Numbered from the stretch's first letter, positions 1-8,507 are shown. The stretch is 16,709 bases of DNA from Ahrensia sp. (GCA_024639025.1 JAHEJF010000008.1:1-16709); one strand, 5' to 3'. A program made the numbers and translations. Notes: a model not told the origin generated them from the letters alone.

Positions 1-716
1 TCATAGCTGACAAAATCAAAATACTCAGCCAGAATGTCCTCAGGTGAAAGGCCAAGAGCCATCAACAATGATGTAACCGGGATTTTCCGGCGGCGGTCGA
101 TCCGGGCATGCACGACGTCTTTCGCGTCGAACTCGATATCCAGCCATGATCCGCGATAGGGAATAACGCGTGACGCAAAGAGCAATTTGCCCGATGAGTG
201 TGTTTTGCCCTTGTCGTGATCAAAGAACACGCCTGGCGAACGATGCATCTGTGAAACGATGACGCGCTCTGTTCCGTTGACGATAAAGGTGCCATTCGGT
301 GTCATCAACGGCATGTCGCCCATATAGACGTCTTGCTCCTTGATGTCCTTGACAGATTTGGCACCTGTTTCCTCGTCAACATCAAACACGATCAGACGCA
401 ACGTCACTTTAAGAGGCGCCGAATAGGTCAGATCGCGCTGACGGCATTCTTCTGTGTCGAATTTGGGCTTCTCGTACTCAAAGCGGACAAATTCCAGCAT
501 TGCCGTGCCGGCAAAATCCTGAATTGGAAAAACTGATTTGAAGGCTGCCTGAAGGCCCTCATCTTCACGTCCACCTTCTGGTTCATCCACCATCAGGAAC
601 TGATCATAAGATGCTTTTTGCACCTCGATCAGGTTGGGCATCTCTGTAACATCTGGAATATCGCCAAAGAATTTGCGAACCCGCTTACGACCGTTGAAAG
701 AAATGGTCTTCGCCAT
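1..716 (-). CDS. rpoB: RNA polymerase beta subunit, N-terminal part (partial, runs off left edge)
   Basis: First 238 codons plus two bases of the beta subunit of DNA-directed RNA polymerase, the core enzyme subunit that forms one pincer of the clamp and the rifampicin pocket. The start is ATG at 716-714 ([12 protein letters not shown]), with a very good Shine-Dalgarno GAGGAG five bases upstream. Family-typical segments include [16 protein letters not shown] near the N-terminus (beta protrusion and lobe region) and [18 protein letters not shown] in the middle of the fragment. The frame is open to the edge. It follows rplL in the normal rplJL-rpoBC order, with a 222-base gap. A second, non-overlapping rpoB part lies at the right edge of the window (14076-16709). 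Together they give about 1115 residues of the roughly 1380 expected, so about 263 codons from the middle (near residues 239-501) are absent. Identity is certain from the sequence. That both parts belong to one gene is inference. Confidence 0.98.
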   Translation of the reverse strand, partial: MAKTISFNGRKRVRKFFGDIPDVTEMPNLIEVQKASYDQFLMVDEPEGGREDEGLQAAFKSVFPIQDFAGTAMLEFVRFEYEKPKFDTEECRQRDLTYSAPLKVTLRLIVFDVDEETGAKSVKDIKEQDVYMGDMPLMTPNGTFIVNGTERVIVSQMHRSPGVFFDHDKGKTHSSGKLLFASRVIPYRGSWLDIEFDAKDVVHARIDRRRKIPVTSLLMALGLSPEDILAEYFDFVSY

Positions 717-797
717 TGTCGCTCCTCATCGTCTCGCCCGAAGGCTTAATCTGGTTGTACCTGCCCTCAATCAGGGGCAGACGTATCGACTGCAGTG

Positions 798-867
798 ACA
801 AGCCCATGCGCCCGGCTTGTTCATCCTAAAACGGATAAAACCCGTTTCCGAAAACCTCCATAAACGG
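798..867 (-). other. Weak hairpins in the rplL-rpoB spacer
   Basis: Inside the 222-base untranslated spacer before rpoB, two short inverted repeats are visible: 842-847 with 862-867 (CCGTTT/AAACGG, 14-base loop) and 798-804 with 814-820 (ACAAGCC/GGCTTGT, 9-base loop). In E. coli this spacer holds an attenuator and an RNase III site that set the ratio of ribosomal protein to polymerase. The position fits a similar role here, but these stems are short and neither has a clear U-tract, so the function is only a guess. Confidence 0.3.
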
Positions 868-900
868 CTGAGGTCTCAGGAAAAGGGTTACGCACAGAAC

Positions 901-926
901 GCGGTGGTGGCCGAAACCACCACCGC
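901..926 (-). other. Perfect 10-bp hairpin just after rplL
   Basis: GCGGTGGTGG (901-910) pairs exactly with CCACCACCGC (917-926) around a six-base loop. In the minus-strand transcript it begins 12 bases after the rplL stop codon. No run of U follows, so it is not a classical terminator. It sits where E. coli has its rplL-rpoB attenuator and RNase III processing site, which suggests partial attenuation, processing or 3'-end protection of the rplJL message. The structure is seen; the role is inferred. Confidence 0.6.
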
Positions 927-938
927 AAACTCAATGAC

Positions 939-1319
939 TTACTTGAGCGCTGCTTTCGCACCGGCTTCTGTAAGTTTCTTCACGATCTCCTCGCCTTCGC
1001 CTTTGGAGATGCCTTCTTTGACGGCTTTTGGAGCGCCTTCAACGAGGTCTTTTGCTTCTTTCAGGCCAAGGCCTGTAATGCTACGGACTTCTTTGATCAC
1101 GTTGATTTTCTGTGCACCAGCCTCTTCAAGAATGACGTCAAATTCGTCTTTCTCTTCAGCAGCTTCGCCACCTGCGGCAGCAGCGCCACCAGCAGCAGCA
1201 ACTGCAACAGGCGCTGCAGCAGAAACGCCCCAAGACTCTTCGAGCATTTTTGAAAGTTCAGCAGCTTCCATAACAGTCAGTGCTGAGAGGTCTTCTACGA
1301 TTTTAGCTAGATCAGCCAT
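939..1319 (-). CDS. rplL: 50S ribosomal protein L7/L12
   Basis: 126-residue L7/L12, the multi-copy acidic stalk protein of the large subunit that recruits EF-Tu, EF-G and other GTPase factors. The N-terminal dimerisation and L10-binding domain ([20 protein letters not shown]) is followed by a flexible Ala/Gly-rich hinge at about residues 33-55. The globular C-terminal domain has the conserved factor-binding helix ([16 protein letters not shown]). Length is normal for the family. The ATG at 1319 is supported by AGGA seven bases upstream. It is co-transcribed with rplJ, with 58 bases between the genes, and both are presumably controlled by the L10 leader upstream of rplJ. The hinge DNA is a GCA/GCC-rich low-complexity stretch, which explains the repeat-like look at about 1165-1225. 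The stop is TAA. Confidence 0.98.
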   Translation of the reverse strand: MADLAKIVEDLSALTVMEAAELSKMLEESWGVSAAAPVAVAAAGGAAAAGGEAAEEKDEFDVILEEAGAQKINVIKEVRSITGLGLKEAKDLVEGAPKAVKEGISKGEGEEIVKKLTEAGAKAALK

Positions 1320-1377
1320 TTTAGTTTCCTAAGTTTTAGTTCGAACCAATTTTCGACAGTTGATATGTGAAGACAGC

Positions 1378-1896
1378 CTATGCTGCTTCGCCCTTTGCGG
1401 CATAAGCGCCGACAACGCGAGCGACCTGGCTGGCCGGTGCATTGACGACAGAAGCGATACGCGATGCTGGCGTTTGGATCATGCCAACAAGCTTGCCTCG
1501 CAGTTCATCCAGAGACGGCAGTTCGGCCAGAGCCTTCACGCCACCTTTGTCAAGAACAGTTGAGCCAAGTGCGCCACCAAGAAGAACGAGCTTGTCGTTA
1601 CCCTTGGCGAATTCGCTTGCTACTTTTGGAGCTGTTACCGGATCTTCGGCATAGGCAATCAGGGTCTGTCCAACGAACAGATCAGAAATACCTTCAGCTT
1701 CCGTGCCTTCAAGAGCGATTTTAGCAAGGCGGTTCTTCGCGACTTTCACAGTGCCGCCCGCTGTGCGCATCCTTGAGCGAAGATCGCTCATTTCTGCCAC
1801 GGTCAGACCTGTGTAGTGGGCCACGATGACTGAGCCAGAGTCTTTAAAGACTGAGTTCAGTTGCGTGACGAATTCGCGTTTTTCCGCTTTTTCCAC
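1378..1896 (-). CDS. rplJ: 50S ribosomal protein L10
   Basis: 172-residue L10, which anchors the L7/L12 dimers to 23S rRNA at the base of the stalk. The conserved N-terminal rRNA-binding domain is clear ([12 protein letters not shown], then [16 protein letters not shown] and [14 protein letters not shown]). The C-terminal helix that carries L7/L12 follows. The start is GTG at 1896. I prefer it because the protein begins exactly where the family does ([10 protein letters not shown]), and GGAGTG lies seven bases upstream. No ATG fits better. The gene follows rplA after an unusually long 314-base spacer that has features of an L10 leader, so translation is probably repressed by free L10-L12 complex. 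The stop is TAG. Length is usual for alphaproteobacteria. Confidence 0.97.
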   Translation of the reverse strand: MEKAEKREFVTQLNSVFKDSGSVIVAHYTGLTVAEMSDLRSRMRTAGGTVKVAKNRLAKIALEGTEAEGISDLFVGQTLIAYAEDPVTAPKVASEFAKGNDKLVLLGGALGSTVLDKGGVKALAELPSLDELRGKLVGMIQTPASRIASVVNAPASQVARVVGAYAAKGEAA

Positions 1897-2210
1897 TTTG
1901 TCACTCCGGTTTACGGCTTCCCAGATTGAAAAGCCGCGGTTGCCTTTGCCGCTTCAGTCTTTCGACATCCACGACGCTCGAGGATCCTGCCCCCTCACGC
2001 CGCGATCAAAGATCAAAGGCACAAGGCAGTACGGTTCGAACTTCATCATCCAGCCAGGCTGGGTAAATTCGGTTCTTACCCGTCTCATGTAGGCTCTCAT
2101 CTATTAAGGCACTCCATTGAAGCAGCGCCGCCCACAATCTCGGACAGGAAGCCAGAATTGCTTCCGACTTATCTGAACCGGCGAACCGGTTCAGAATTCT
2201 TTCTGGTCAA
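1897..2210 (-). promoter_or_regulatory. Long rplJ leader, probable L10-binding autoregulatory RNA
   Basis: This 314-base gap between rplA and rplJ has no gene. In the transcript, CTGCCTT (2029-2023) can pair with GGGGCAG (1993-1987). The stem encloses a tandem TTTGATC repeat, whose two GATC boxes (at 2003-2006 and 2011-2014) can themselves pair. An inverted repeat CCAGCC-T-GGCTGG lies at 2050-2062. Position and structure fit the L10 leader family, in which the L10(L12)4 complex binds the rplJ leader and blocks translation of rplJ and rplL. I could not align it base by base to that family. I saw no convincing promoter here. Two hairpins close to rplA (2147-2165 and 2172-2195) are listed separately or noted there. 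Confidence 0.5.
2147..2195 (-). other. Two hairpins after rplA, one a perfect 10-bp stem
   Basis: TCTGAACCGG (2172-2181) pairs perfectly with CCGGTTCAGA (2186-2195) around four bases, and in the transcript the loop is TTCG. It starts 15 bases after the rplA stop. Just beyond it, GGAAGC (2147-2152) pairs with GCTTCC (2160-2165). Neither stem is followed by a U-tract, so full termination is unlikely. Processing, partial attenuation or protection of the rplKA message is more plausible. The pairing is seen; the function is inferred. Confidence 0.55.
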
Positions 2211-2909
2211 TTACGCAGCCGAAGACAGGCTTGCGGGGTCGACCTTGATTCCGGCGCCCATTGTCGATGACAATGAAACGCGTTCTACATAAGTGCCCTT
2301 GGCACCCGATGGCTTGGCCTTGTTCACAGCGTCAATAAAGGCGCGAACATTGGCTTCAATCGCATCGACATCAAAAGATGCGCGACCAACGCCAGCTTGA
2401 ACGATACCGGCTTTTTCCACGCGAAACTCAACAGCGCCGCCCTTCGAAGCCTTTACCGCAGCTGTGACGTCCGGTGTCACAGTGCCAACTTTAGGGTTTG
2501 GCATCATGTTCCGTGGTCCCAGCACCTTACCGAGGCGACCAACCAGCGGCATCATGTCTGGTGTTGCAATGCAGCGATCAAAATCGATTTCGCCGCCCTG
2601 AACTTTCTCCACCAGTTCTTCCGCGCCTACTAAGTCTGCACCGGCTGCCTTGGCTTCATCCGCCTTGTCACCCCGTGCAAACACGGCAACGCGAACATCG
2701 CGTCCGGTACCGCTTGGCAGACTGACCACGCCGCGCACCATTTGGTCTGCATGCCGGGGGTCAACACCCAAATTCATGGCAATCTCGATGGTCTCATCAA
2801 ACTTGGCCGTCGCCCGTTCCTTGACCATCGCAACAGCTTCGCTCAGCGGGTAGAGCTTCATGTGCTCGACGCCCTCACGCAGGGCTTTTGTTCTTTTTCC
2901 AACACCCAT
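2211..2909 (-). CDS. rplA: 50S ribosomal protein L1
   Basis: 232-residue L1, the mobile stalk protein that binds 23S helices 76-78 at the E site and helps release deacylated tRNA. Conserved blocks are present: [20 protein letters not shown], then [23 protein letters not shown], and [13 protein letters not shown] near the C-terminal third. I place the start at ATG 2909 ([13 protein letters not shown]). GGAGG lies eight bases upstream, inside the end of rplK, and the family begins here. A TTG at 2930 would add seven residues without family support. Only four bases separate it from the rplK stop, so the two are translationally coupled. L1 is the expected repressor of the rplKA message through the rRNA-like site before rplK. 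The stop is TAA. Confidence 0.97.
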   Translation of the reverse strand: MGVGKRTKALREGVEHMKLYPLSEAVAMVKERATAKFDETIEIAMNLGVDPRHADQMVRGVVSLPSGTGRDVRVAVFARGDKADEAKAAGADLVGAEELVEKVQGGEIDFDRCIATPDMMPLVGRLGKVLGPRNMMPNPKVGTVTPDVTAAVKASKGGAVEFRVEKAGIVQAGVGRASFDVDAIEANVRAFIDAVNKAKPSGAKGTYVERVSLSSTMGAGIKVDPASLSSAA

Positions 2910-2913
2910 CAGA

Positions 2914-3342
2914 TCAACCCTCCACTTCAAGACCCATTGAACGAGCAGAACCCTCGATGATCAGCATGGCTGCATCGATGTCTGCGGCATTCAGGTCTTT
3001 CATTTTCAGCTCGGCGATTTCACGTACTTTCGCGCGCGATACCTGGCCAGCGATTGATCGGCCCGGCTCCTTGGAACCAGACTTCAGACCTGCGGCCTTC
3101 TTGAGCAAATACGAAGCAGGCGGCGTCTTTGTCTTAAACGTGAAAGACTTGTCCTGATAATATGTGATCGTTGTTGGAACCGGAGCGTTTTTCTCCATTT
3201 CACCTGTTGCAGCGTTAAACGCCTTACAGAATTCCATAATGTTAATGCCGCGCTGACCCAAAGCCGGGCCAATTGGTGGTGACGGGTTGGCCGCACCGGC
3301 GGGCACTTGCAGTTTCAATATACCTGCAACTTTCTTAGCCAT
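2914..3342 (-). CDS. rplK: 50S ribosomal protein L11
   Basis: 142-residue L11, which binds the GTPase-associated centre of 23S rRNA and is needed for stringent-response sensing by RelA-type enzymes. The N-terminal domain carries the Pro-rich thiostrepton-contact segment ([20 protein letters not shown]). The C-terminal RNA-binding domain includes [13 protein letters not shown] and the final helices. The start ATG at 3342 ([12 protein letters not shown]) is preceded by AGGAAG. An in-frame TTG at 3375 would add 11 residues and overlap the leader, so I reject it. It is the first gene of the rplK-rplA pair, 141 bases after nusG. The spacer holds a likely L1-binding site. The stop is TGA. Confidence 0.97.
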   Translation of the reverse strand: MAKKVAGILKLQVPAGAANPSPPIGPALGQRGINIMEFCKAFNAATGEMEKNAPVPTTITYYQDKSFTFKTKTPPASYLLKKAAGLKSGSKEPGRSIAGQVSRAKVREIAELKMKDLNAADIDAAMLIIEGSARSMGLEVEG

Positions 3343-3392
3343 GTTTCTCTTCCTATCTATGCGCGCTGTTACCAACGCAGTGTTTAGAAGGT

Positions 3393-3438
3393 TGGTGGTG
3401 CGATTTCACATGCGGCTAACATGCTTCCTCTCCCACCA
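3393..3438 (-). promoter_or_regulatory. Probable L1-binding site (23S rRNA mimic) in the rplK leader
   Basis: In the transcript, TGGTGG (3438-3433) pairs with CCACCA (3398-3393). Between them lie GAGAGGAA on the 5' side, a small CATG/CATG inner stem (about 3428-3409), and TGAAATCG on the 3' side. This resembles the L1 site of 23S rRNA (helices 76-78), where GGUGGGAG on one side faces UGAAAUACCACC on the other. L1 is known to repress the rplK-rplA operon by binding such a mimic in the leader. The site ends about 50 bases before the rplK start. The similarity is from memory of the E. coli 23S sequence, not from an alignment. Confidence 0.72.
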
Positions 3439-3460
3439 GAGCCGGTCAAACCGACCCTGT

Positions 3461-3475
3461 GTCGCCAAAGGCGAC
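3461..3475 (-). other. Short perfect hairpin after nusG
   Basis: GTCGCC (3461-3466) and GGCGAC (3470-3475) form a six-base stem with a three-base loop, starting eight bases after the nusG stop. No U-tract follows. It may mark a processing point between the secE-nusG and rplK-rplA parts of the transcript. Confidence 0.4.
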
Positions 3476-3483
3476 GATCCGGC

Positions 3484-4014
3484 CTAGCCCTTCTCGACCA
3501 TGCCAAATTCAAGATCCACAGGCGTTGCACGCCCAAAGATCGAAACTTCCACTTTCAGGCGTGAGCGCTCTTCGTCCACTTCCTGAACAATGCCGTTGAA
3601 TGATGCGAATGACCCTTCGGTGACCCGCACGGATTCGCCAACTTCGAAGGAGACCGACGGCTTTGGTCGATCCACACCCTCCTGGATTTGGCTCAATATC
3701 TCTTCTGCTTCCCGGTCTGGGATTGGCATTGGTTTTTGATCAGAACCCAGAAAGCCGGTCACTTTCGGCGTATTCTTGATCAAGTGATAGACATCATCGG
3801 TCAAATCGGCGCGAACCATGACGTAACCGGGGAAAAACTTCCGCTCGGCTTCAACCTTGCGGCCACGCCGCACTTCCAGCACCTTTTCGACAGGCACCAG
3901 AATTTGCTCAAAATGATCGGACAAACCCTTGATCCGGGCGCCCTCTTCAATAGCGTCTGCGACCTTCTTCTCGAAGTTCGAATAAGCGTGAACGATGTAC
4001 CATCTGGCCGTCAT
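3484..4014 (-). CDS. nusG: Transcription termination/antitermination factor NusG
   Basis: 176-residue NusG, which binds the polymerase clamp, suppresses pausing, and links polymerase to Rho or to ribosomal protein S10. The N-terminal NGN domain begins WYIVHAYSNFEKKVADAI and includes the segment FPGYVMVRADL. The C-terminal KOW domain is seen as GESVRVTEGSFASFNGIVQEV, ending in VDLEFGMVEKG. I choose ATG 4014 (MTARWYIV), which matches the family start. The upstream TTG at 4029 adds five unsupported residues. No clear Shine-Dalgarno is visible, so coupling to secE (31 bases upstream) is likely. The stop is TAG. Length is standard for alphaproteobacteria. Confidence 0.97.
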   Translation of the reverse strand: MTARWYIVHAYSNFEKKVADAIEEGARIKGLSDHFEQILVPVEKVLEVRRGRKVEAERKFFPGYVMVRADLTDDVYHLIKNTPKVTGFLGSDQKPMPIPDREAEEILSQIQEGVDRPKPSVSFEVGESVRVTEGSFASFNGIVQEVDEERSRLKVEVSIFGRATPVDLEFGMVEKG

Positions 4015-4045
4015 GTATGCGGTGCCCAAAAACGAAAATTAAAAG

Positions 4046-4237
4046 TCAAAAACCGAAAACCAGGTCGAAACCCCAGCTGAAAATCTGATCTGCCGTGAAA
4101 AAGAAGATCGATGCGAGGAACACCATGATCAAAACCATCACGGTTGAAACCATTGTTTCGCGGCGCGTGGGCCAGGTCACTTTCGCAGTTTCCTGGCGAA
4201 CCTGCTGCAAAAATGTGAATGGATTAGTGCGTGCCAT
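4046..4237 (-). CDS. secE: Preprotein translocase subunit SecE
   Basis: 63-residue SecE of the short one-helix type. It clamps SecY in the inner membrane as part of the SecYEG channel. The cytoplasmic amphipathic segment (FLQQVRQETAKVTWPTRRET, residues 9-28) is the family hallmark. It is followed by a single transmembrane helix at about residues 30-50 (VMVLIMVFLASIFFF). The gene pairs with nusG, 31 bases downstream, as in most bacteria. The ribosome-binding site is weak (no clear AGGA before ATG 4237). The upstream neighbour is tRNA-Trp, 252 bases away, with a candidate promoter in that gap. The stop is TGA. Confidence 0.96.
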   Translation of the reverse strand: MARTNPFTFLQQVRQETAKVTWPTRRETMVSTVMVLIMVFLASIFFFTADQIFSWGFDLVFGF

Positions 4238-4418
4238 CGGACCGATATTGCCTATACAATCTGTTTGCCCGAAAATCGGGACTTAAAGCGTTTTCACGTC
4301 AAATTGGCCTAAGCACATGAAAACTAAATCTTTTTGCAAAAAAATAGTTTATGTGTTTGGGCCAAATCAGTGCTTGGTGTTTGCGCACCCGCAATAAAGC
4401 AATACTAGCGCAGGCGTG

Positions 4419-4446
4419 ATCTAAGCCCGATTCCGATAGAAATCAA
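4419..4446 (-). promoter_or_regulatory. Candidate sigma-70 promoter for secE-nusG
   Basis: On the minus strand, TTGATT (4446-4441) and TTAGAT (4424-4419) are separated by 16 bases, between tRNA-Trp and secE. The location after the tuf terminator and tRNA makes a promoter here sensible. It would give a leader of about 170 bases. That leader is rich in A/T and contains a small hairpin at 4268-4280 (CCCGA/TCGGG). Consensus match is moderate. Confidence 0.4.
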
Positions 4447-4489
4447 GACTTTATTGCAATTTTAATCGCGTGATTTGAAATTGCTGATT

Positions 4490-4565
4490 TGGCAGGGGCA
4501 CACAGGCTCGAACTGTGGACCTTCGGTTTTGGAGACCGACGCTCTACCAACTGAGCTATACCCCT
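4490..4565 (-). tRNA. trpT: tRNA-Trp (anticodon CCA)
   Basis: 76-base tRNA with encoded 3' CCA. The acceptor stem AGGGGTA pairs with TGCCCCT (one G-U). The D-arm is GCTC/GAGC. The anticodon stem TCGGT/ACCGA presents CTCCAAA, giving anticodon CCA at 4532-4530. The T-arm CACAG/CTGTG has loop TTCGAGC. The discriminator base is G. All four arms pair fully. It reads UGG, and UGA is used here as a stop (rplK, secE), so the standard bacterial code applies. It lies between the tuf terminator and secE, as in other alphaproteobacteria. Confidence 0.97.
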
Positions 4566-4613
4566 ATCCGGTTTGGTGACCGCGTGATAATGCGGCTGAT
4601 TGCAAAGTGCAAC

Positions 4614-4641
4614 AAAAAAGGCGGACAAAAGCCCGCCTTTT
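4614..4641 (-). terminator. Intrinsic terminator after tuf
   Basis: AAAAGGCGG (4616-4624) pairs with CCGCCTTTT (4633-4641) around eight bases. In the minus-strand transcript the stem ends in six U residues (complement of 4619-4614). It begins 20 bases after the tuf stop, and tRNA-Trp starts about 50 bases further on. This should separate the rpsL-rpsG-fusA-tuf transcript from tRNA-Trp and secE. Confidence 0.88.
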
Positions 4642-4661
4642 GAGAAATAATCCTGTCCGGA

Positions 4662-5837
4662 TTACTTGATAATTTTCGATACGATACCGGCGCCCACTGT
4701 GCGGCCGCCTTCACGGATGGCAAAGCGCAGGCGCTCTTCCATCGCGATCGGGTTGATCAGCTCGACATTCATTTCCGCATTGTCGCCAGGCATCACCATC
4801 TCGGTGCCTTCTGGCAATGTCACTTCACCGGTTACGTCGGTGGTGCGGAAGTAGAACTGCGGACGATACTTGTTGAAGAACGGCGTATGACGGCCACCCT
4901 CTTCCTTGGTCAGAATATAGGCTTCTGCCGTAAAAGTGGTGTGTGGTGTCACAGAACCGGGCTTCACGATAACCTGGCCGCGCTCAATCGCTTCACGGTC
5001 GATACCGCGCAGCAGAACACCAACATTGTCGCCCGCCTCACCGCGGTCAAGCAGCTTGCGGAACATCTCAACACCGGTACATGTTGTCTTCTGGGTGTCA
5101 CGAATGCCGACGATCTCAAGTTCGTCGCCAACATTGACAACACCGCGCTCAACACGGCCCGTGGCCACTGTACCGCGACCTGAGATCGAGAACACGTCCT
5201 CGATCGGCATCAGGAATGGCTGGTCAACAGGACGCTCGGGTGTCGGGATGTACTCATCAACCGCAGCCATCAGCGCACGGACAGAATCTTCACCGATTTC
5301 CTTGTTGCTGTCCTCAAGTGCTGCAAGCGCAGAACCCTTGACCACAGGAATATCGTCGCCTGGGAAATCGTAAGATGAAAGAAGCTCACGCACTTCCATC
5401 TCGACAAGCTCCAGAAGCTCCTCATCATCAACCTGGTCAACCTTGTTCAGGAACACAACAAGTGAAGGAACACCAACCTGGCGGGCCAAAAGAATGTGCT
5501 CGCGGGTCTGTGGCATCGGGCCATCAGCGGCTGAACACACAAGGATCGCGCCGTCCATTTGCGCAGCACCCGTGATCATGTTCTTCACATAGTCAGCGTG
5601 GCCGGGGCAATCAACATGGGCGTAGTGACGGTTGTCGGTTTCATATTCAACATGCGCCGTTGAAATGGTGATGCCGCGCGCACGCTCTTCCGGCGCGCCG
5701 TCAATCTGGTCATACGCCTTGTAATCACCAAAATACTTCGTGATCGCGGCGGTCAATGAGGTCTTGCCGTGGTCAACGTGACCAATCGTGCCAATGTTCA
5801 CGTGCGGCTTATTGCGCTCAAACTTTTCCTTGGCCAT
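4662..5837 (-). CDS. tuf: Elongation factor Tu
   Basis: 391-residue EF-Tu, the GTPase that delivers aminoacyl-tRNA to the ribosomal A site. GTP-binding motifs are intact: GHVDHGKT (residues 19-26), RGITI switch I (54-58), DCPGH (76-80) and NKVD (131-134). Domains 2 and 3 follow, with family blocks such as GGRHTPFF and [14 protein letters not shown], ending [10 protein letters not shown]. The start ATG 5837 has GGAG seven bases upstream. It follows fusA after 59 bases (a small GCCGC/GCGGC hairpin at 5855-5867 lies between) and precedes a terminator and tRNA-Trp. Alphaproteobacteria usually have two near-identical tuf genes, one after fusA and one before trpT. Here one gene has both neighbours, which marks it as the likely join of two collapsed copies. 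The protein itself shows no break. Confidence 0.98.
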   Translation of the reverse strand: MAKEKFERNKPHVNIGTIGHVDHGKTSLTAAITKYFGDYKAYDQIDGAPEERARGITISTAHVEYETDNRHYAHVDCPGHADYVKNMITGAAQMDGAILVCSAADGPMPQTREHILLARQVGVPSLVVFLNKVDQVDDEELLELVEMEVRELLSSYDFPGDDIPVVKGSALAALEDSNKEIGEDSVRALMAAVDEYIPTPERPVDQPFLMPIEDVFSISGRGTVATGRVERGVVNVGDELEIVGIRDTQKTTCTGVEMFRKLLDRGEAGDNVGVLLRGIDREAIERGQVIVKPGSVTPHTTFTAEAYILTKEEGGRHTPFFNKYRPQFYFRTTDVTGEVTLPEGTEMVMPGDNAEMNVELINPIAMEERLRFAIREGGRTVGAGIVSKIIK

Positions 5838-5896
5838 ATTCTTTCTCCATTCATGCCGCTACGCGGCGATTCAGTTCAATAATTCGCGTTAGCGGG

Positions 5897-7987
5897 TTAT
5901 GCGTATTTCTTCTTGATCTCGTCAGAAACGGCCTGTGGGACCGGATCGTAATGGTCAAATTCCATGGTGTACTGGGCGCGACCCTGGCTCATGGAGCGCA
6001 GTGAGTTCACATATCCAAACATGTTCGCCAAGGGCACCATCGCGCTGATGACGGTATCAATGCTACGGCTTTCAGTGCCTGAAATCTGACCACGACGTGA
6101 GTTCAGATCGCCAATGACATCACCCATATAGTCTTCAGGTGTTACCACCTCGACTTTCATGATCGGTTCAAGCAATTGGGCGCCAGCTTTTTGTGCGCCT
6201 TCACGGAATGCAGCACGAGCGGCGATCTCAAACGCAAGCACAGATGAGTCAACATCGTGGTAGGCACCATCATGCAGTGTCGCTTTGACGCCCAGCATCG
6301 GGAAGCCGGCAACAGGGCCAGCATCCATGACAGACTGGATACCTTTTTCAACGCCCGGGATATATTCCTTGGGAACGTTACCGCCAACGATTTTGGATTC
6401 GAACGCGAAATCTTCGCCTTCAGGATTTGGTTCAAACACGATTTTGACACGTGCGAACTGACCCGAACCACCAGACTGTTTCTTGTGCGTGTAGTCAATT
6501 TCTGCTTCGCGCGTGATTGTCTCGCGGTAAGCAACTTGAGGTGCACCGATATTGGCTTCTACCTTGAATTCTCGCTTCATGCGGTCGACCAGAATGTCCA
6601 GATGCAGTTCACCCATTCCTGAAATAATGGTTTGACCGGACTCTTCATCCGAGCGAACGCGGAAGGAAGGATCCTCAGCTGCAAGACGGTTCAGCGCGAT
6701 GCCCATTTTCTCCTGGTCGCCCTTGGTTTTTGGCTCAACAGCAATGGAGATAACCGGATCCGGGAATTCCATGCGTTCAAGGATGACAGGTTTCAACGCA
6801 TCACAAAGCGTATCACCGGTTGTGGTTTCCTTAAGACCGGCAATCGCAACAATGTCGCCGGCATAGGCTTCTTTGATGTCTTCACGGCTGTTGGAGTGCA
6901 TCTGCAACATGCGGCCCAGACGCTCTTTCTTGCCTTTGACAGTATTCATCAAGGATGAACCGGTCTCGACCTTGCCTGAATAGATGCGGCAGAATGTGAG
7001 TGAACCAACAAACGGGTCATTCATGATCTTGAAGGCCAGCATTGACAGAGGCGCGTCGTCTGAAGACTCGCGCGTAGTCTCACTGTCATCTTTCGGGTCG
7101 ATACCCCTGATCGCAGGAACGTCCAGCGGGCTTGGCAGAAAATCAACCACTGCATCAAGAAGCGGCTGCACGCCTTTGTTTTTAAAAGCAGAGCCACAGA
7201 AAACGGGGAAGAATTCCACGTTACATGTTCCCTTGCGGATCAATCGACGCAATGTGTCGTTGTCCGGATAGTTTCCTTCCAGGTAGGCTTCCATTACGTC
7301 ATCGTCTTGCTCGACAACAGCTTCGATCATCTTTTCGCGCCACTCATTGGCTGTTTCAACCAAATCGGCCGGAATATCCAGGACATCCCATTCGGCGCCC
7401 AGATTTTCTGATTTCCAGACCAAAGCCTTCATTTCGATCAGATCGACAACACCGGCAAACTCAGTCTCTGCACCAATCGGAATCTGACAGACAACGGGTG
7501 TGCCACCCAAACGTTTTTGGATCATGTCGACACAACGGAAGAAGTCTGCACCAATCTTGTCCATCTTGTTGACGAAGATCATGCGCGGGACGTCGTACTT
7601 GTTGGCCTGGCGCCAAACTGTTTCAGTCTGAGGCTCAACACCGGCGTTCGCATCCAGCAGTGCAACAGCGCCGTCAAGCACGCGCAATGAACGCTCAACC
7701 TCAATCGTGAAGTCCACGTGTCCGGGCGTGTCAATGATGTTGAAACGTTTCTTGGTACCGTCGCGGCCTTCCCAGAAAGTGGTGGTTGCAGCAGACGTAA
7801 TGGTAATACCGCGCTCTTGCTCCTGCTCCATCCAATCCATGGTTGCAGCACCGTCATGCACTTCGCCAATTTTGTGGCTTTTGCCGGTGTAGAACAGGAT
7901 GCGTTCAGTCGTCGTGGTCTTACCTGCATCAATGTGTGCCATGATGCCAAAGTTTCGGTAATCTTTAAGCGCGTATTCGCGGGCCAT
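5897..7987 (-). CDS. fusA: Elongation factor G
   Basis: 696-residue EF-G, the GTPase that drives translocation of tRNA and mRNA and, with RRF, ribosome recycling. G-domain motifs are complete: AHIDAGKTT (residues 17-25), RGITI (59-63), DTPGH (86-90) and NKMDK (140-144). Later blocks include [10 protein letters not shown] in domain III, the domain IV region with [10 protein letters not shown], and the domain V segment [15 protein letters not shown]. Length is normal for the main EF-G. Start ATG 7987 has AAGG about eight bases upstream. It sits between rpsG (31 bases upstream) and tuf (59 bases downstream), the classical streptomycin operon order, and shares the rpsL promoter. Confidence 0.98.
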   Translation of the reverse strand: MAREYALKDYRNFGIMAHIDAGKTTTTERILFYTGKSHKIGEVHDGAATMDWMEQEQERGITITSAATTTFWEGRDGTKKRFNIIDTPGHVDFTIEVERSLRVLDGAVALLDANAGVEPQTETVWRQANKYDVPRMIFVNKMDKIGADFFRCVDMIQKRLGGTPVVCQIPIGAETEFAGVVDLIEMKALVWKSENLGAEWDVLDIPADLVETANEWREKMIEAVVEQDDDVMEAYLEGNYPDNDTLRRLIRKGTCNVEFFPVFCGSAFKNKGVQPLLDAVVDFLPSPLDVPAIRGIDPKDDSETTRESSDDAPLSMLAFKIMNDPFVGSLTFCRIYSGKVETGSSLMNTVKGKKERLGRMLQMHSNSREDIKEAYAGDIVAIAGLKETTTGDTLCDALKPVILERMEFPDPVISIAVEPKTKGDQEKMGIALNRLAAEDPSFRVRSDEESGQTIISGMGELHLDILVDRMKREFKVEANIGAPQVAYRETITREAEIDYTHKKQSGGSGQFARVKIVFEPNPEGEDFAFESKIVGGNVPKEYIPGVEKGIQSVMDAGPVAGFPMLGVKATLHDGAYHDVDSSVLAFEIAARAAFREGAQKAGAQLLEPIMKVEVVTPEDYMGDVIGDLNSRRGQISGTESRSIDTVISAMVPLANMFGYVNSLRSMSQGRAQYTMEFDHYDPVPQAVSDEIKKKYA

Positions 7988-8018
7988 GATAGGTGCCTTG
8001 CTTTCTTAAAATTTCGAG

Positions 8019-8498
<480 letters not shown>

Positions 8499-8507
8499 TC
8501 ACCTTTT

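Noticed and set aside
1165..1225. GCA/GCC-type tandem repeat
   Set aside because: It is the Ala-rich hinge of L7/L12 and is normal for that protein.
817..1332. Plus-strand open frame of 171 codons across rplL
   Set aside because: It is antisense to the whole of rplL, whose protein is unmistakable. The frame is rich in Ser/Ala because it mirrors the Ala-rich hinge codons, and it has no ribosome-binding site.
3343..3375. Upstream TTG start for rplK
   Set aside because: L11 starts at MAKKVAG with AGGAAG upstream, and the longer form would run into the leader close to the L1-like site.
4015..4029. Upstream TTG start for nusG
   Set aside because: It adds five residues not found in the family; ATG 4014 gives the standard start and length.
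4443..4628. Minus-strand open frame of 61 codons over tRNA-Trp
   Set aside because: Its central part is a translation of the tRNA itself, a common false gene, and it also runs through the tuf terminator region.
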